Part shown: piece after piece, positions 26,326 to 35,371 of the stretch
Layout: each line of letters opens with the position of its first letter
How positions within the stretch are numbered: position 1 is the stretch's first letter
Assembly (NCBI RefSeq): GCF_016735585.2
Contig: NZ_JAERSE020000002.1
Location: forward strand, 62,001-126,000
Origin: Chryseobacterium tagetis
GTDB lineage: Bacteria; Bacteroidota; Bacteroidia; Flavobacteriales; Weeksellaceae
Direction of reading: 5' to 3'
DNA: 64,000 bases
Notes under the pieces: generated by a model
Seen by the model: only the letters and a program-made list of their open reading frames with translations
Databases searched by the model: none
Told to the model about the DNA's origin: nothing
Made by a program: the position numbers and the translations under genes

Positions 26326-26937
26326 ATGAATTTTACAGAAATCGCATGGAATATCTTCAATCAATCTATTGAAGACTACCACGTACATGATAATGTCAAC
26401 ACTCTAATCAATAATCCATACGAAAAAGACAGTTTGGAACGGATTTTGTATGCAAAAAACTGGATTGATACCGTTCAATGGCATTTGGAAGATATAATTA
26501 GAGATGAAAATATTAATCCGACTGAAGCTCTTCAGCTGAAGAGAACTATAGACCAATCCAATCAGAAAAGAACTGATTTGGTGGAATTTATTGACAGTTG
26601 GTTTTTAAAAAAATATGAAAGTATAATTCCTGAATCTGATGCAAAAATCAATACGGAAACTCCCGCTTGGGCAGTAGACAGATTATCGATACTTGCATTA
26701 AAGATTTATCACATGTCGTTAGAAGCTAATAGAGAATCTGCCTCTGAGGAGCATCGTTTAAATTGTCAAGAAAAATTAAACGTTCTTCTTATGCAAAAAG
26801 AGGATTTATCGACTTCTATCAATCAGTTGCTTACTGATATTGAGAACGGTAACGTTAAGATGAAAGTGTACAAACAAATGAAAATGTACAACGATGAAAG
26901 TCTTAACCCAATCCTTTATCAAAAGGGGCAAAAATGA
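26326..26937 (+). CDS. DUF4254-family protein
   Basis: A 203-residue soluble, mostly helical protein of the DUF4254 family, recognised by the N-terminal block with NPYEKDSLE and KNWIDTVQWHLEDIIRDE and by LKRTIDQSNQKRTDLVEFID. The function is unknown. It starts 19 bases after tatA, and its stop overlaps the ATG of the next lipoprotein gene. DUF4254 genes in flavobacteria often accompany glycosyltransferase or lipoprotein genes, which says little about the mechanism. Confidence 0.85.
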   Translation: MNFTEIAWNIFNQSIEDYHVHDNVNTLINNPYEKDSLERILYAKNWIDTVQWHLEDIIRDENINPTEALQLKRTIDQSNQKRTDLVEFIDSWFLKKYESIIPESDAKINTETPAWAVDRLSILALKIYHMSLEANRESASEEHRLNCQEKLNVLLMQKEDLSTSINQLLTDIENGNVKMKVYKQMKMYNDESLNPILYQKGQK

Positions 26938-27392
26938 AAAAATTACTTTTTTTTGGAATATTGATCACAACGATTTCTTCTTGTGCAACGGAAAAGCTTA
27001 ATCTTTCCCCGTTGACAAGTAATTTCTATAGCGAATCCAAAGGTTCTGACAACAATACAGGATCAGGAAAATCGTTTGAGATCAATATAAAGAAAAATGT
27101 AAATGCCTCAGAAATATCGAATTTAATTTCAACCTTTCCTACATTCAAGAGTAATAGTATAAATGAAGAAGTGACAAGCTTAAAATACAGCCTTCAAAAT
27201 TATTTATACGCTATCGAATCCAATAATATAGCCGGAAAAAACAGAGCTGTCAAAAGCTTCGAGAGATCCTATAAAAAAATTCAGAAATTAAGATCCAGCC
27301 TTGGTAAAGACGATGACGAAGTTCTGAATAGATACTTGGTAAGACTTAAAACGAATATCTCGGTAATAGAAGACTCTTTAAGAGGAAATTAA
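26934..27392 (+). CDS. Small lipoprotein of unknown function
   Basis: A 152-residue predicted lipoprotein: a signal peptide with lipobox ISSC (Cys at about 17), then a Ser/Asn-rich linker and a helical C-terminal half rich in Ser, Lys and Asn (YKKIQKLRSSLGKDDDEVL). No domain is recognised. It overlaps the upstream DUF4254 gene by four bases (ATGA) and is followed 14 bases on by ribA, so it belongs to the same operon. Confidence 0.75.
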   Translation: MKKLLFFGILITTISSCATEKLNLSPLTSNFYSESKGSDNNTGSGKSFEINIKKNVNASEISNLISTFPTFKSNSINEEVTSLKYSLQNYLYAIESNNIAGKNRAVKSFERSYKKIQKLRSSLGKDDDEVLNRYLVRLKTNISVIEDSLRGN

Positions 27393-27406
27393 AATGAGAA
27401 TTATTA

Positions 27407-28003
27407 ATGATTAAAATTCAGGCGGAAGCCAACGTTCCCACAGAACATGGTACTTTCCGAATGATTGCATTCTCAGAAAACGAAAATGACTGGATGCCAC
27501 ATATGGCAATTATAGCGGAAAATACAGATTTTTCCAAACCAGTTAATGTACGTTTTCATTCAGAATGTATAACCGGAGAAGTTTTCCATTCAAAAAAATG
27601 TGAATGTGGTCAGCAATTAGATGCTGCTATGAAATATATTCACGAAAACGGTGGAATCATCATTTACCTTAGACAAGAAGGAAGAAATATTGGCATCATC
27701 AATAAGCTAAAAGCATATTCTCTTCAGGAAAAAGGTTTTGACACCGTGGAAGCCAACCTAAAACTAGGCCTTCCTGCAGACGACAGAAACTTTGGGGTTG
27801 CCATAGAAATATTAAACCTTTTGGATATAAAAGATATTAATCTTCTTACCAACAATCCTGAGAAAGTAAAATACGTTACAGAAAGTAACATACACCTCAA
27901 TTCAAGAATCCCTTTACAAATTCCGGCTAATGAAATAAGTAAAGGATACTTAAAAACAAAGAAAGATTATTTTGGTCATCTGCTTGATGATAATGATAAC
28001 TAG
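27407..28003 (+). CDS. ribA: GTP cyclohydrolase II
   Basis: A 198-residue stand-alone GTP cyclohydrolase II, the first enzyme of riboflavin synthesis. The zinc-binding cluster is SECITGEVFHSKKCECGQQ, with three Cys in C-x10-C-x-C spacing. It is followed by YLRQEGRNIGIINKLKAY with the active-site Arg and Tyr region, and GLPADDRNFG. The usual fused DHBP synthase (ribB) domain is absent, so that step must be encoded elsewhere. It is the last gene of the DUF4254 operon and ends at a terminator. Confidence 0.93.
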   Translation: MIKIQAEANVPTEHGTFRMIAFSENENDWMPHMAIIAENTDFSKPVNVRFHSECITGEVFHSKKCECGQQLDAAMKYIHENGGIIIYLRQEGRNIGIINKLKAYSLQEKGFDTVEANLKLGLPADDRNFGVAIEILNLLDIKDINLLTNNPEKVKYVTESNIHLNSRIPLQIPANEISKGYLKTKKDYFGHLLDDNDN

Positions 28004-28011
28004 TAAAATCA

Positions 28012-28045
28012 AAAGCTCCAGGATTTCTCCCGGAGCTTTCTTTTT
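28012..28045 (+). terminator. Rho-independent terminator after ribA
   Basis: AAAGCTCC (28012-28019) pairs with GGAGCTTT (28032-28039), followed by CTTTTTT. Confidence 0.75.
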
Positions 28046-28092
28046 TAATTATTTATAAAAAAACTGAAAAGATATTTCTTTGACTGAAATGA

Positions 28093-28632
28093 TTAATTAA
28101 CTTTCGTTTTAATCACTTTAGATTCATCAAGGTTGTAATATTTTACAACTGCATTATAATCGCTGTAATCTACTGTAGCTGCAGTTCCTTTTGCCGGACT
28201 GGCAGGAACAAGTACAACTCTGAATGTCTGATTAGTTAAATACTGATTTGTTTCTGCAGATGTCATTTGAGTAGACTGATTAAAGTTAGCAGCTGTACTA
28301 ATCCTTACCTCACTTGTATTAAATTGAAAATTATAATCTAGTTCTCTTCCTGTAGGCAAATTTTGTACATCATCTAAATAATAGGTCTTAGGTACACTTT
28401 GCCAGTAGTTCCCTACTTTTCTATATACTAAAACCACATCTGAACTTTGGATATTAATATCCATAATAAGTGTAAAAGGGTTACTACCAGAAGAAGAAAA
28501 CGTTCCTGTAGCATCTCTCATTATAGGATACGTATCGTTATCCTGATATGGAGTATTGTTATCATTATTATCACAGCTGAATATGAATAAGCTTACAAAA
28601 GCTAACATTAAAAGCGGAAAGAATTTTTTCAT
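28093..28632 (-). CDS. Lipoprotein of unknown function
   Basis: A 179-residue predicted lipoprotein. The signal peptide ends in lipobox IFSC (Cys at about 20), followed by an Asp/Asn-rich linker (DNNDNNTPYQDND). The body is beta-rich and includes DINIQSSDVVLVYRKVG, a pattern seen in many small flavobacterial lipoproteins without known function. It is a single gene convergent with ribA and divergent from the GH3 gene. The ATG at 28632 begins the signal peptide. Confidence 0.8.
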   Translation of the reverse strand: MKKFFPLLMLAFVSLFIFSCDNNDNNTPYQDNDTYPIMRDATGTFSSSGSNPFTLIMDINIQSSDVVLVYRKVGNYWQSVPKTYYLDDVQNLPTGRELDYNFQFNTSEVRISTAANFNQSTQMTSAETNQYLTNQTFRVVLVPASPAKGTAATVDYSDYNAVVKYYNLDESKVIKTKVN

Positions 28633-28723
28633 TTTATAAAAGTTTAGTTATTTATTTATAAAACGTATTCAAAACATATACCAAAAAACTCAAAAACATT
28701 CTTTACTGTGATTTTTTTAATCG

Positions 28724-28731
28724 TATTTTTG
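28724..28731 (+). promoter_or_regulatory. Promoter -7 box of the GH3-bshA operon
   Basis: TATTTTTG, a full TAnnTTTG match 16 bases before the ATG at 28748. Confidence 0.55.
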
Positions 28732-28747
28732 TTCTTATTCAAAAATT

Positions 28748-30442
28748 ATGAACAAATCAGTATTTAATTTACTCATCATATTTCTGTTTATAGGCAGTAT
28801 GGCAAATGCTCAATACCAGCCTAAAAACACTTCAAAGGCCTATTTGGATAAAGCACAACAATGGGTAAATAAAACTTACAATAGTCTTTCACAAGATGAA
28901 AAGCTGGGACAACTTTTTATTGTCGCATTATATACCAATAAGGATGACAGTCACATCAATCAGGTAAGAAATATTGTCATAAACGATAAAATCGGAGGTT
29001 TAATTCTGATGCAGGATGATGCAGCGAAAGAAATAAACCTTGTTAATGAGTTTCAGCAAAAATCTAAAGTCCCTTTAATGATCGGAATGGATGCAGAATG
29101 GGGAGTATATCAAAGAATCGCAGCGGCACACAAATTTCCTTGGGCAATGACCTTAGGAGCTATTCAGGACAAAAACCTGATTTATCAGATGTCTTCAAAA
29201 ATTGCGGAAGATTGTAAGAGAATGGGAATTAACTGGGATTTCGCACCGGTTGTAGACGTCAATACCAATCCAAACAACCCAATTATCGGCAACAGAAGCT
29301 TTGGTTCTGAAGTTCAGAATGTAATCAGTTCTGCTTTGGCTTACTCAAACGGACTTCAGGATAACAATATCCTTGCTGCGATCAAACATTTTCCCGGACA
29401 TGGAGATACCAATACAGATTCACATCTTGACCTTCCGGTTGTTTCACATAATTTAGAGAGACTTAATACGATTGAGCTTGCTCCTTTCAAAGCTTTAATG
29501 AATAAAGGAATTGGTGGCGTAATGGTTGCTCACTTATATGTTCCAAGCCTGGAATCAGGAAAAGGAATTCCTGCTTCCGTATCAAAGAATATCATTACAG
29601 GATTACTTAAAGAGAAGTTAGGTTACAAAGGATTGATCATTACAGATGCTCTGAACATGGGAGCTGTAGCCAATAAATACAATCCGGGAGAACTTGATGC
29701 AATGGCTTTTAAAGCAGGAAATGACATCATGCTTTTCTCGCAGGGTGTTGCAGAAGGAAAAAAACTGATTCAGAAAGCGATTGACAACGGAGAAATACCA
29801 CAATCAAGAGTAGAAGAAAGTGTAAAGAAAATCCTTTTGACAAAATATTTCTTAGGATTGTATCAATATTCCCCTAAAGATCCTGAAAACATCAATTTTG
29901 ACTTAAATAATGATACGCATCAAACGTTAGTTCAGAATCTGTATTCAAATGCATTGACTTTATTAAAGGATGATAAAAAACTCCTTCCGTTAACCGGAAA
30001 ACAAATTTATTACGTTCCATTGGAAGAAGCTCCGTATCAGACTTTCGCCAACCAATTAGGATCAAATATTACTATTAAAAAGTCAAACGAAATCAGTACA
30101 ATTCCGGCTAATGCTACGGTAATTGTGGGTCTTCACAAAGATAATTCTACGGCTTATAAGCCTTATAAGATCTCAGCAGAATCCAAAAAGATCATAGAAG
30201 ATTTAGCTAAAAAACAAAATGTAATCCTGAATGTTTTCGGAAGCGCTTATGCCTTGAAAGACATTGATATTTCAAAAATTTCAACGGTATTGATCTCTTA
30301 TGAAAACAATGATGATTCTATGACAGCAACTGCAAACGCACTTAACGGAAAAACAAAAATTTCAGGCAGACTTCCTGTTTTAGTCAATGATAAACTGAAA
30401 CCAGGAATGGGAATCGACCTGAAAGCAAAATCAAATAATTAG
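28748..30442 (+). CDS. GH3-family glycoside hydrolase, NagZ-like, exported
   Basis: A 564-residue exported hydrolase. A signal peptide (about 1-22, SMANAQ) precedes a GH3 barrel with the NagZ-type loop KHFPGHGDTNTDSH, which in beta-N-acetylglucosaminidases holds the Asp/His general acid pair, and the nucleophile Asp in ITDALNMGA. A C-terminal alpha/beta domain of about 190 residues follows. Likely activity is beta-N-acetylhexosaminidase on peptidoglycan or glycan fragments. The bacillithiol gene bshA starts 22 bases downstream, so they are probably co-transcribed, although no functional link is obvious. Confidence 0.9.
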   Translation: MNKSVFNLLIIFLFIGSMANAQYQPKNTSKAYLDKAQQWVNKTYNSLSQDEKLGQLFIVALYTNKDDSHINQVRNIVINDKIGGLILMQDDAAKEINLVNEFQQKSKVPLMIGMDAEWGVYQRIAAAHKFPWAMTLGAIQDKNLIYQMSSKIAEDCKRMGINWDFAPVVDVNTNPNNPIIGNRSFGSEVQNVISSALAYSNGLQDNNILAAIKHFPGHGDTNTDSHLDLPVVSHNLERLNTIELAPFKALMNKGIGGVMVAHLYVPSLESGKGIPASVSKNIITGLLKEKLGYKGLIITDALNMGAVANKYNPGELDAMAFKAGNDIMLFSQGVAEGKKLIQKAIDNGEIPQSRVEESVKKILLTKYFLGLYQYSPKDPENINFDLNNDTHQTLVQNLYSNALTLLKDDKKLLPLTGKQIYYVPLEEAPYQTFANQLGSNITIKKSNEISTIPANATVIVGLHKDNSTAYKPYKISAESKKIIEDLAKKQNVILNVFGSAYALKDIDISKISTVLISYENNDDSMTATANALNGKTKISGRLPVLVNDKLKPGMGIDLKAKSNN

Positions 30443-30464
30443 TCCCTACCAAACAAACTATAAA

Positions 30465-31622
30465 ATGAAAATAGGTATACTTTGCTATCCAACCTACGGA
30501 GGAAGCGGAATTGTAGCAACAGAACTCGGAATGTCACTTGCCAACAAAGGCTATGAAGTACACTTTATCAGTTCGGCGCTGCCTGCAAGATTAGATATTA
30601 CCAATCCGAATATTTTCTTTCACAAAGTAAATGTTCAGACCTATCCCCTTTTTCAATATCAACCTTATGATATTGCATTAAGTTCGATGATCTATCGTGT
30701 TGTTAATTTATATAAATTAGATCTCCTTCATGCTCATTATGCAATTCCTTACGCGTATGCAGCTTTTACGGCAAAACAGATGCTTCGTGAAGATAATAAT
30801 GATATTCCTTTGGTAACCACACTTCACGGAACTGATATTACTTTAGTAGGACAACATCCTAGCTATAAACATGCGGTAGAATTTTCAATCAATAAATCTG
30901 ACGCCATCACTTCAGTTTCAGAAAGTTTAAAAAAAGATACGCTGCAGTTTTTCAATATTAAAAAGGAAATTCAGGTGATTACCAACTTCATCGATAATTC
31001 CGAATTTGACGAATGCAATGAATGCCAGAGAACACAATTTGCGAATCCTGATGAGAAGATTTTAATTCACGTTTCCAATCTAAGACCGGTAAAACGTGTT
31101 GAAGAAGTTTTGCAAATTTTTAAAAATGTTGAGAAAAAGGTAAAATCTAAATTGATTATCATTGGAGAAGGTCCGGATATGGAGAAAATCAATCAGTTTT
31201 TAGAAGAAAATCCAGAGCTGATTTCAAAAATCCGTCTTTTAGGAAAAGTCAATGATCTCTATAGAATTCTTCAGCTTTCCGATGTCTTTTTATTGCCTTC
31301 TGAGCAGGAAAGTTTTGGTTTGGCCGCATTGGAAGCAATGGCTGCTTATACTCCGGTGATCAGTTCAAATGCAGGAGGAATTCCGGAGGTGAACATTCAG
31401 GGAGAAACCGGATTCTTAGCCGAAATAGGAAATGTAGAAGCGATGAGTAATTACTGTATCAAATTATTAAGCAACGATGAACTTTTAGCAAAAATGAAGC
31501 TTAATGCAAAAGAGCAGGCAGTAAAATTTGATTTAAAAAACATCCTTCCTATTTACGAAGAAATGTACAAAACGACTATTGAAAACTTTAAGCTGACCAC
31601 TGAAGAATCAGTCTCTCAGTAA
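30465..31622 (+). CDS. bshA: N-acetyl-alpha-D-glucosaminyl L-malate synthase
   Basis: A 385-residue GT4-type glycosyltransferase that joins UDP-GlcNAc and L-malate, the first step of bacillithiol synthesis. The N-terminus reads GILCYPTYGGSGIVATELG, diagnostic of BshA. The donor site has HVSNLRPVKR and the EX7E-like segment EQESFGLAALEAMA followed by NAGGIPEV. It implies that this organism uses bacillithiol as its low-molecular-weight thiol; bshB and bshC are not in the window. It ends at a strong terminator. Confidence 0.94.
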   Translation: MKIGILCYPTYGGSGIVATELGMSLANKGYEVHFISSALPARLDITNPNIFFHKVNVQTYPLFQYQPYDIALSSMIYRVVNLYKLDLLHAHYAIPYAYAAFTAKQMLREDNNDIPLVTTLHGTDITLVGQHPSYKHAVEFSINKSDAITSVSESLKKDTLQFFNIKKEIQVITNFIDNSEFDECNECQRTQFANPDEKILIHVSNLRPVKRVEEVLQIFKNVEKKVKSKLIIIGEGPDMEKINQFLEENPELISKIRLLGKVNDLYRILQLSDVFLLPSEQESFGLAALEAMAAYTPVISSNAGGIPEVNIQGETGFLAEIGNVEAMSNYCIKLLSNDELLAKMKLNAKEQAVKFDLKNILPIYEEMYKTTIENFKLTTEESVSQ

Positions 31623-31647
31623 AATTCGGTTTACATATAGAAATCAA

Positions 31648-31680
31648 AACTGTTCAGAGTAATTCTGAACAGTTTTTTTT
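31648..31680 (+). terminator. Rho-independent terminator after bshA
   Basis: AACTGTTCAGA (31648-31658) pairs with TCTGAACAGTT (31664-31674), then a run of T. Confidence 0.85.
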
Positions 31681-31737
31681 ATTTCATTACTAATGAATGT
31701 ATTAAATTCATAAATTAGCAGTGCACAAACACAAATT

Positions 31738-33003
31738 ATGAACGAAAAGCTTCTCCAATATCTTTGGAATTTTAAGGTTTTCAACAATTTTGATTTTAAA
31801 GATACCCATGGAAACCCTGTTGAAATTCTGAATTTCGGAAGATGGAATACCGATTCCGGACCCGACTTTCTCATGGCAACCATTAAAGCTAAAAATGTAA
31901 TTCTTATCGGAAACATTGAACTCCATGTGAAATCTTCTGATTGGATTTTTCACCAGCATTCTCATGATCCTAATTATCAGAATATCATTCTTCATGTTGT
32001 TTTTCAGCATGACATTGAAATTGAAGAATTTACGGATAAAGATATTCCCACTTTAGAGCTTATAAATTATATTGATGAGCGCAATATTAATAAGTACAAA
32101 GAATTCACTAATGGAAATAAGTTTATTTCTTGTAAACATCTTTTTACTCCTAATAAAATTCCCCTTTTCTTTCATGAAGAAAATGTTTTAAAAAAGCTTC
32201 AGGAAAAATCTATCTCCATTGAACAGGATCTTGAAAAATCAAAAAATAATTTCGAGGCCGTACTTTTCCATCATCTCGCCTATTCTTTCGGACTAAAAGT
32301 AAATGCATTCATTTTTAAACAGATTGCGGAGAGCATAGATTTTTCCATTATCAATAAAATCAGACAAAATAAGATCCAGCTTGAAGCTTTATTTTTCGGG
32401 ATTTCAGGCTGGCTTGAAAAACCGATTGATACCCAAATGCATCTATGGAAACGCGAATTTGATTTTCTCACTGCAAAATTTCAACTTCCTGCGATTACAA
32501 TTCATCCTAAATTTCTAAGATTAAGACCTCCGAACTTTCCTACCATCCGGCTTTCTCAGCTGGCAGATCTTTATTTTCAGCATCAGAATCTTTTTTCAAA
32601 AATGATCTTGGCACAAAGTAGCGAAGAACTGTACGAAATTTTTAACAAGATAAAAGCTTCAGAATATTGGGATGATAAATTCAATTTCGGAAAAAAGTCA
32701 ACTATCAACCAGCCTAAAATGATGAGCAAAGATTTTATCAATCTGATAATTCTCAACACCGTATTACCGATAAAATATACCTATCACAAGTACCATCATG
32801 AAGAAATATCTGATGAAATTATAAAATTTTATAAAAGTTTACCTCCCGAAAAAAATACAGTGATCAAAAACTGGGAAAAACTGAAAATGAAAACTTCAAC
32901 TTCTTTAGAAAGTCAAAGTCTGATTTATCACTTCAAAAGCAATTGTGAAAAGAAAAATTGCTTAAATTGCGGTATTGGTTTTAAAATTTTAAAAGAGATA
33001 TAA
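31738..33003 (+). CDS. DUF2851-family protein
   Basis: A 421-residue soluble protein of the DUF2851 family, common in Bacteroidota and of unknown function. The conserved N-terminus contains LQYLWNFKVF, NFGRWNTDSGPDF and GNIELHVKSSDW. The Asp/Glu/Lys arrangement there (GPDF...IELH) recalls a nuclease-like fold, which is speculative. Four cysteines near the C-terminus (CEKKNCLNCGIGFK) could bind a metal. A PspC gene and a GNAT gene follow within 2-3 bases, so the three form an operon. Confidence 0.85.
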   Translation: MNEKLLQYLWNFKVFNNFDFKDTHGNPVEILNFGRWNTDSGPDFLMATIKAKNVILIGNIELHVKSSDWIFHQHSHDPNYQNIILHVVFQHDIEIEEFTDKDIPTLELINYIDERNINKYKEFTNGNKFISCKHLFTPNKIPLFFHEENVLKKLQEKSISIEQDLEKSKNNFEAVLFHHLAYSFGLKVNAFIFKQIAESIDFSIINKIRQNKIQLEALFFGISGWLEKPIDTQMHLWKREFDFLTAKFQLPAITIHPKFLRLRPPNFPTIRLSQLADLYFQHQNLFSKMILAQSSEELYEIFNKIKASEYWDDKFNFGKKSTINQPKMMSKDFINLIILNTVLPIKYTYHKYHHEEISDEIIKFYKSLPPEKNTVIKNWEKLKMKTSTSLESQSLIYHFKSNCEKKNCLNCGIGFKILKEI

Positions 33004-33005
33004 AA

Positions 33006-33227
33006 ATGCTGGGCAACATCCGACATAAAATGGAAAGAGAATGGTTTGGTGTTCTTACGAGAACAGGAGCTAAACTGGGAATTCCCGTTTCAAGATTAAG
33101 AATATTTTTCATTTATTCCACTTTTGCAACAGCCGGTTTTTTCTTTCTCATCTACCTGGGTTTAGCATTTACCATCTGGATTAAAGATATTTTTATTACC
33201 CGAAGACCTAATGTTTTTGATTTATAA
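33006..33227 (+). CDS. PspC-domain small membrane protein
   Basis: A 73-residue protein of the PspC type, with a short cytoplasmic N-terminus (WFGVLTRTGAKLGIPVSRLR) and one or two membrane helices (about 33-60). PspC domains act as envelope-stress sensors in proteobacteria; the role of small stand-alone versions in flavobacteria is not established. It lies two bases after the DUF2851 stop and two bases before the GNAT start. Confidence 0.85.
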   Translation: MLGNIRHKMEREWFGVLTRTGAKLGIPVSRLRIFFIYSTFATAGFFFLIYLGLAFTIWIKDIFITRRPNVFDL

Positions 33228-33229
33228 CT

Positions 33230-33742
33230 ATGGAATTTCTACAAATTACGTCTCCTGAAGATTACAGAGTTCAGGAAATTTATAAATCTTATTCAACCAC
33301 ATTTCCGGAAGATGAAAGAAGGGACTGGATTCCTTTTATCCAGCTTTTCAGTCATCCGAATGTAAAAGTGATTTCTGTAATGCATGAAGCAAAAAATATT
33401 GGATATCTGATTATCTGGGAGCTCAGTCATTTTGTTTTCGTAGAACATTTCGAGGTATTCGAAGAATTCAGAAGTCAGAAATTAGGCTCTTATATTACCG
33501 GTTATTTATTTGAAAATTATCCTAGAATTATTTTGGAAATAGAGCCTGAACATTTAGGAGACGATGCTAAAAGACGTTATGCATTTTATCAGAAAAATAA
33601 TTTCAAACTGATCGATGAGATGTATGTGCAACCAAGTTATGGTGAAGGAAAAAATACTCTTAAACTTTGGCTTCTGGCAAACTATTCTCCCGAGAATATA
33701 AAAGAAATTAAAGAAGAAATTTACGATATCGTTTATCACTAA
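33230..33742 (+). CDS. GNAT-family N-acetyltransferase
   Basis: A 170-residue acetyltransferase of the GNAT fold. The beta4-beta5 region is FVEHFEVFEEFRSQKLGSYITGYL, in which RSQKLGS stands where the acetyl-CoA phosphate loop (Q/RxxGxG/A) is expected. LEIEPEHLGDDAKRRYAFYQKNNF follows, the usual YxKxGF-like end. The substrate is unknown. It is the third gene of the DUF2851-PspC operon and ends at a bidirectional terminator. Confidence 0.85.
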   Translation: MEFLQITSPEDYRVQEIYKSYSTTFPEDERRDWIPFIQLFSHPNVKVISVMHEAKNIGYLIIWELSHFVFVEHFEVFEEFRSQKLGSYITGYLFENYPRIILEIEPEHLGDDAKRRYAFYQKNNFKLIDEMYVQPSYGEGKNTLKLWLLANYSPENIKEIKEEIYDIVYH

Positions 33743-33750
33743 ATAAAAAA

Positions 33751-33775
33751 AGCCGGAATTAATTCCGGCTTTTTT
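33751..33775. terminator. Bidirectional terminator
   Basis: A perfect palindrome, AGCCGGAATT with AATTCCGGCT, flanked by A-run and T-run. On the right the T-run merges with the stop codon of the minus-strand SIMPL gene. Confidence 0.88.
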
Positions 33776-34508
33776 AGTTCACTTGATATTCCAGCTTTAT
33801 GGTAATACTCGCTTCTTTTTCTTTAGAAGACGTATTGAAAGTTCCGCCATAAGAGTAATCTTCATTTGAATTTGGAGCGGTAATCTGTATTACTCCCATT
33901 GTCGCTTTTTTAAGATTCCCCAAACTGCTTCCTGAGTTTTCGGCAATTTTTTCAGCTCGTTCTTTAGCATCTTTTGTTGCAGAAGCAATCATTTCCTGTT
34001 TTACAGTAGAAAGCTTGGTATAAAAATAAGAAGGTGAAGAAGAAGTAAATTCAATCCCGCGATTGATAATTTCAGTAATATTTCTGGAAAGGTTTTCAAT
34101 TTTAGCGACTTCCTTACTTTCGATGGAAACCGTCTGAGTTAAATTATACCCTGAAAATTCTCCCTGAACATTATTCCCATTAGAATCAGTATAATTTCTA
34201 AACTGCTTTTGAATATCAACAGATGAAAAAACAATTTCATTCTGTTTCACTCCTTTTGAGAGCAAATAGTCATTAATCATTTTTCTACTTGCAGCCAATT
34301 CGTCATAAGCCGATTTCAAATCAATATTATTTTTTGAGAAACTTCCAGACCAAGTAATAAGATCTGAAGTAAATTGCTTGGTACCTAAACCGGTTACAGA
34401 AATCGTATTTTCAGATTTATTCCGGTTTTTGATAGCGTTTCCTAAAAGTCCTAAGCCGATAATAAAGCCCAGTGAAGCAACTGCAATAGCAATAATAGTT
34501 TTATTCAT
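33774..34508 (-). CDS. SIMPL-domain protein (DUF541)
   Basis: A 244-residue protein with an N-terminal membrane anchor or uncleaved signal (about 4-27) and a SIMPL/DUF541 domain. Family marks are ISVTGLGTKQFTSDLITWSGSF, YLLSKGVKQNEIVFSSVDIQK, and the C-terminal KDAKERAEKIAENSGSSLG. It is a periplasmic protein of unclear function (oxidative stress and adhesion have been linked to relatives). It is monocistronic, convergent with the GNAT gene, and its stop lies within the shared terminator. Confidence 0.88.
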   Translation of the reverse strand: MNKTIIAIAVASLGFIIGLGLLGNAIKNRNKSENTISVTGLGTKQFTSDLITWSGSFSKNNIDLKSAYDELAASRKMINDYLLSKGVKQNEIVFSSVDIQKQFRNYTDSNGNNVQGEFSGYNLTQTVSIESKEVAKIENLSRNITEIINRGIEFTSSSPSYFYTKLSTVKQEMIASATKDAKERAEKIAENSGSSLGNLKKATMGVIQITAPNSNEDYSYGGTFNTSSKEKEASITIKLEYQVN

Positions 34509-34573
34509 TTTGTATCTGTGATTTGATACTCAATCATCAATTATTATTCCGAAGTGCAATTATTATCGGCTAA

Positions 34574-35371
34574 TTAATCACTTAACTTATTTATTTTCTG
34601 ATATTCTGCAAAGACAGCCTGCAATTCATAAGAAATAGCTCCCAGTTTAAAATCTTTCCTGTATCTTTTAGAAAGCTTTTTTACTTTCTCTGCATGAACA
34701 AGAAATTTATCGATCTGCTCTTCATCCATTCCATATTTTTTCAAAAAATTTAAATCGACTTCATTTTTAACTCTTTGAAGAAAGTTTTGCGTTTCATAGA
34801 AATTGGGCGTTGTAATCTTAGGTTTAGTTGCTTTCTTGGCCAGTCCTATTGCTCCGGCAATCATTCCCAGAACATCCACCTGACCCGCCTTGAAATCATG
34901 TCCTTCAAAGCTTTTTGGGATTGTATTTGTTGGTACAGCCTCCGTCATTGGAGATTTCATATAAGTCTCCATTGAAGATTTTAAAGATGCTAATTTTCTG
35001 GAATCATTTAGATATTTGCTGTCTTTTTTAATATCTCCTGTCGGTTTATATTCAATTTTCACTTCGGGAATCAATATTTCCGAACGTTTAAGAAAAATAG
35101 TAAGATTAGTTTTAAAATTTTCTTCGGAAACATGAATCTGTGATCGATAGAAATCTTCTTTTACAAACCTGATTTCATCTCCTAAATTGGCTTCAATGGT
35201 AAATTTCCCCAAAGCGTCACTATATTCACTCGTATTGTTCGAAATATTGATGACCAAAACCTTACTTAGACTGAGGTTCTGTTCATCCAAAACGAGTCCG
35301 GAAATTTTTTGTTGGGCAAAAATAAAAGTCCCGATAAAGCAAAATAATACACCTAAAAAAGCTTTCATCAT
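34574..35371 (-). CDS. Carboxypeptidase-regulatory-like exported protein
   Basis: A 265-residue exported protein. The signal peptide ends FIFAQQ (about 1-20); a carboxypeptidase D regulatory-like beta-sandwich (about 22-100, with GLVLDEQNLSLSKVLV and GDEIRFVKEDFY) follows. The C-terminal half is helical and of unknown fold. It is a tandem paralogue of the upstream gene (35372-36139): the same domain order, GDE(I/L)RFVK in both, and a shared KYG motif near the C-terminus. The start codon follows directly on the stop of that gene (TAA then ATG), so translation is coupled. ATG 35368 is an alternative start. Confidence 0.82.
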   Translation of the reverse strand: MMKAFLGVLFCFIGTFIFAQQKISGLVLDEQNLSLSKVLVINISNNTSEYSDALGKFTIEANLGDEIRFVKEDFYRSQIHVSEENFKTNLTIFLKRSEILIPEVKIEYKPTGDIKKDSKYLNDSRKLASLKSSMETYMKSPMTEAVPTNTIPKSFEGHDFKAGQVDVLGMIAGAIGLAKKATKPKITTPNFYETQNFLQRVKNEVDLNFLKKYGMDEEQIDKFLVHAEKVKKLSKRYRKDFKLGAISYELQAVFAEYQKINKLSD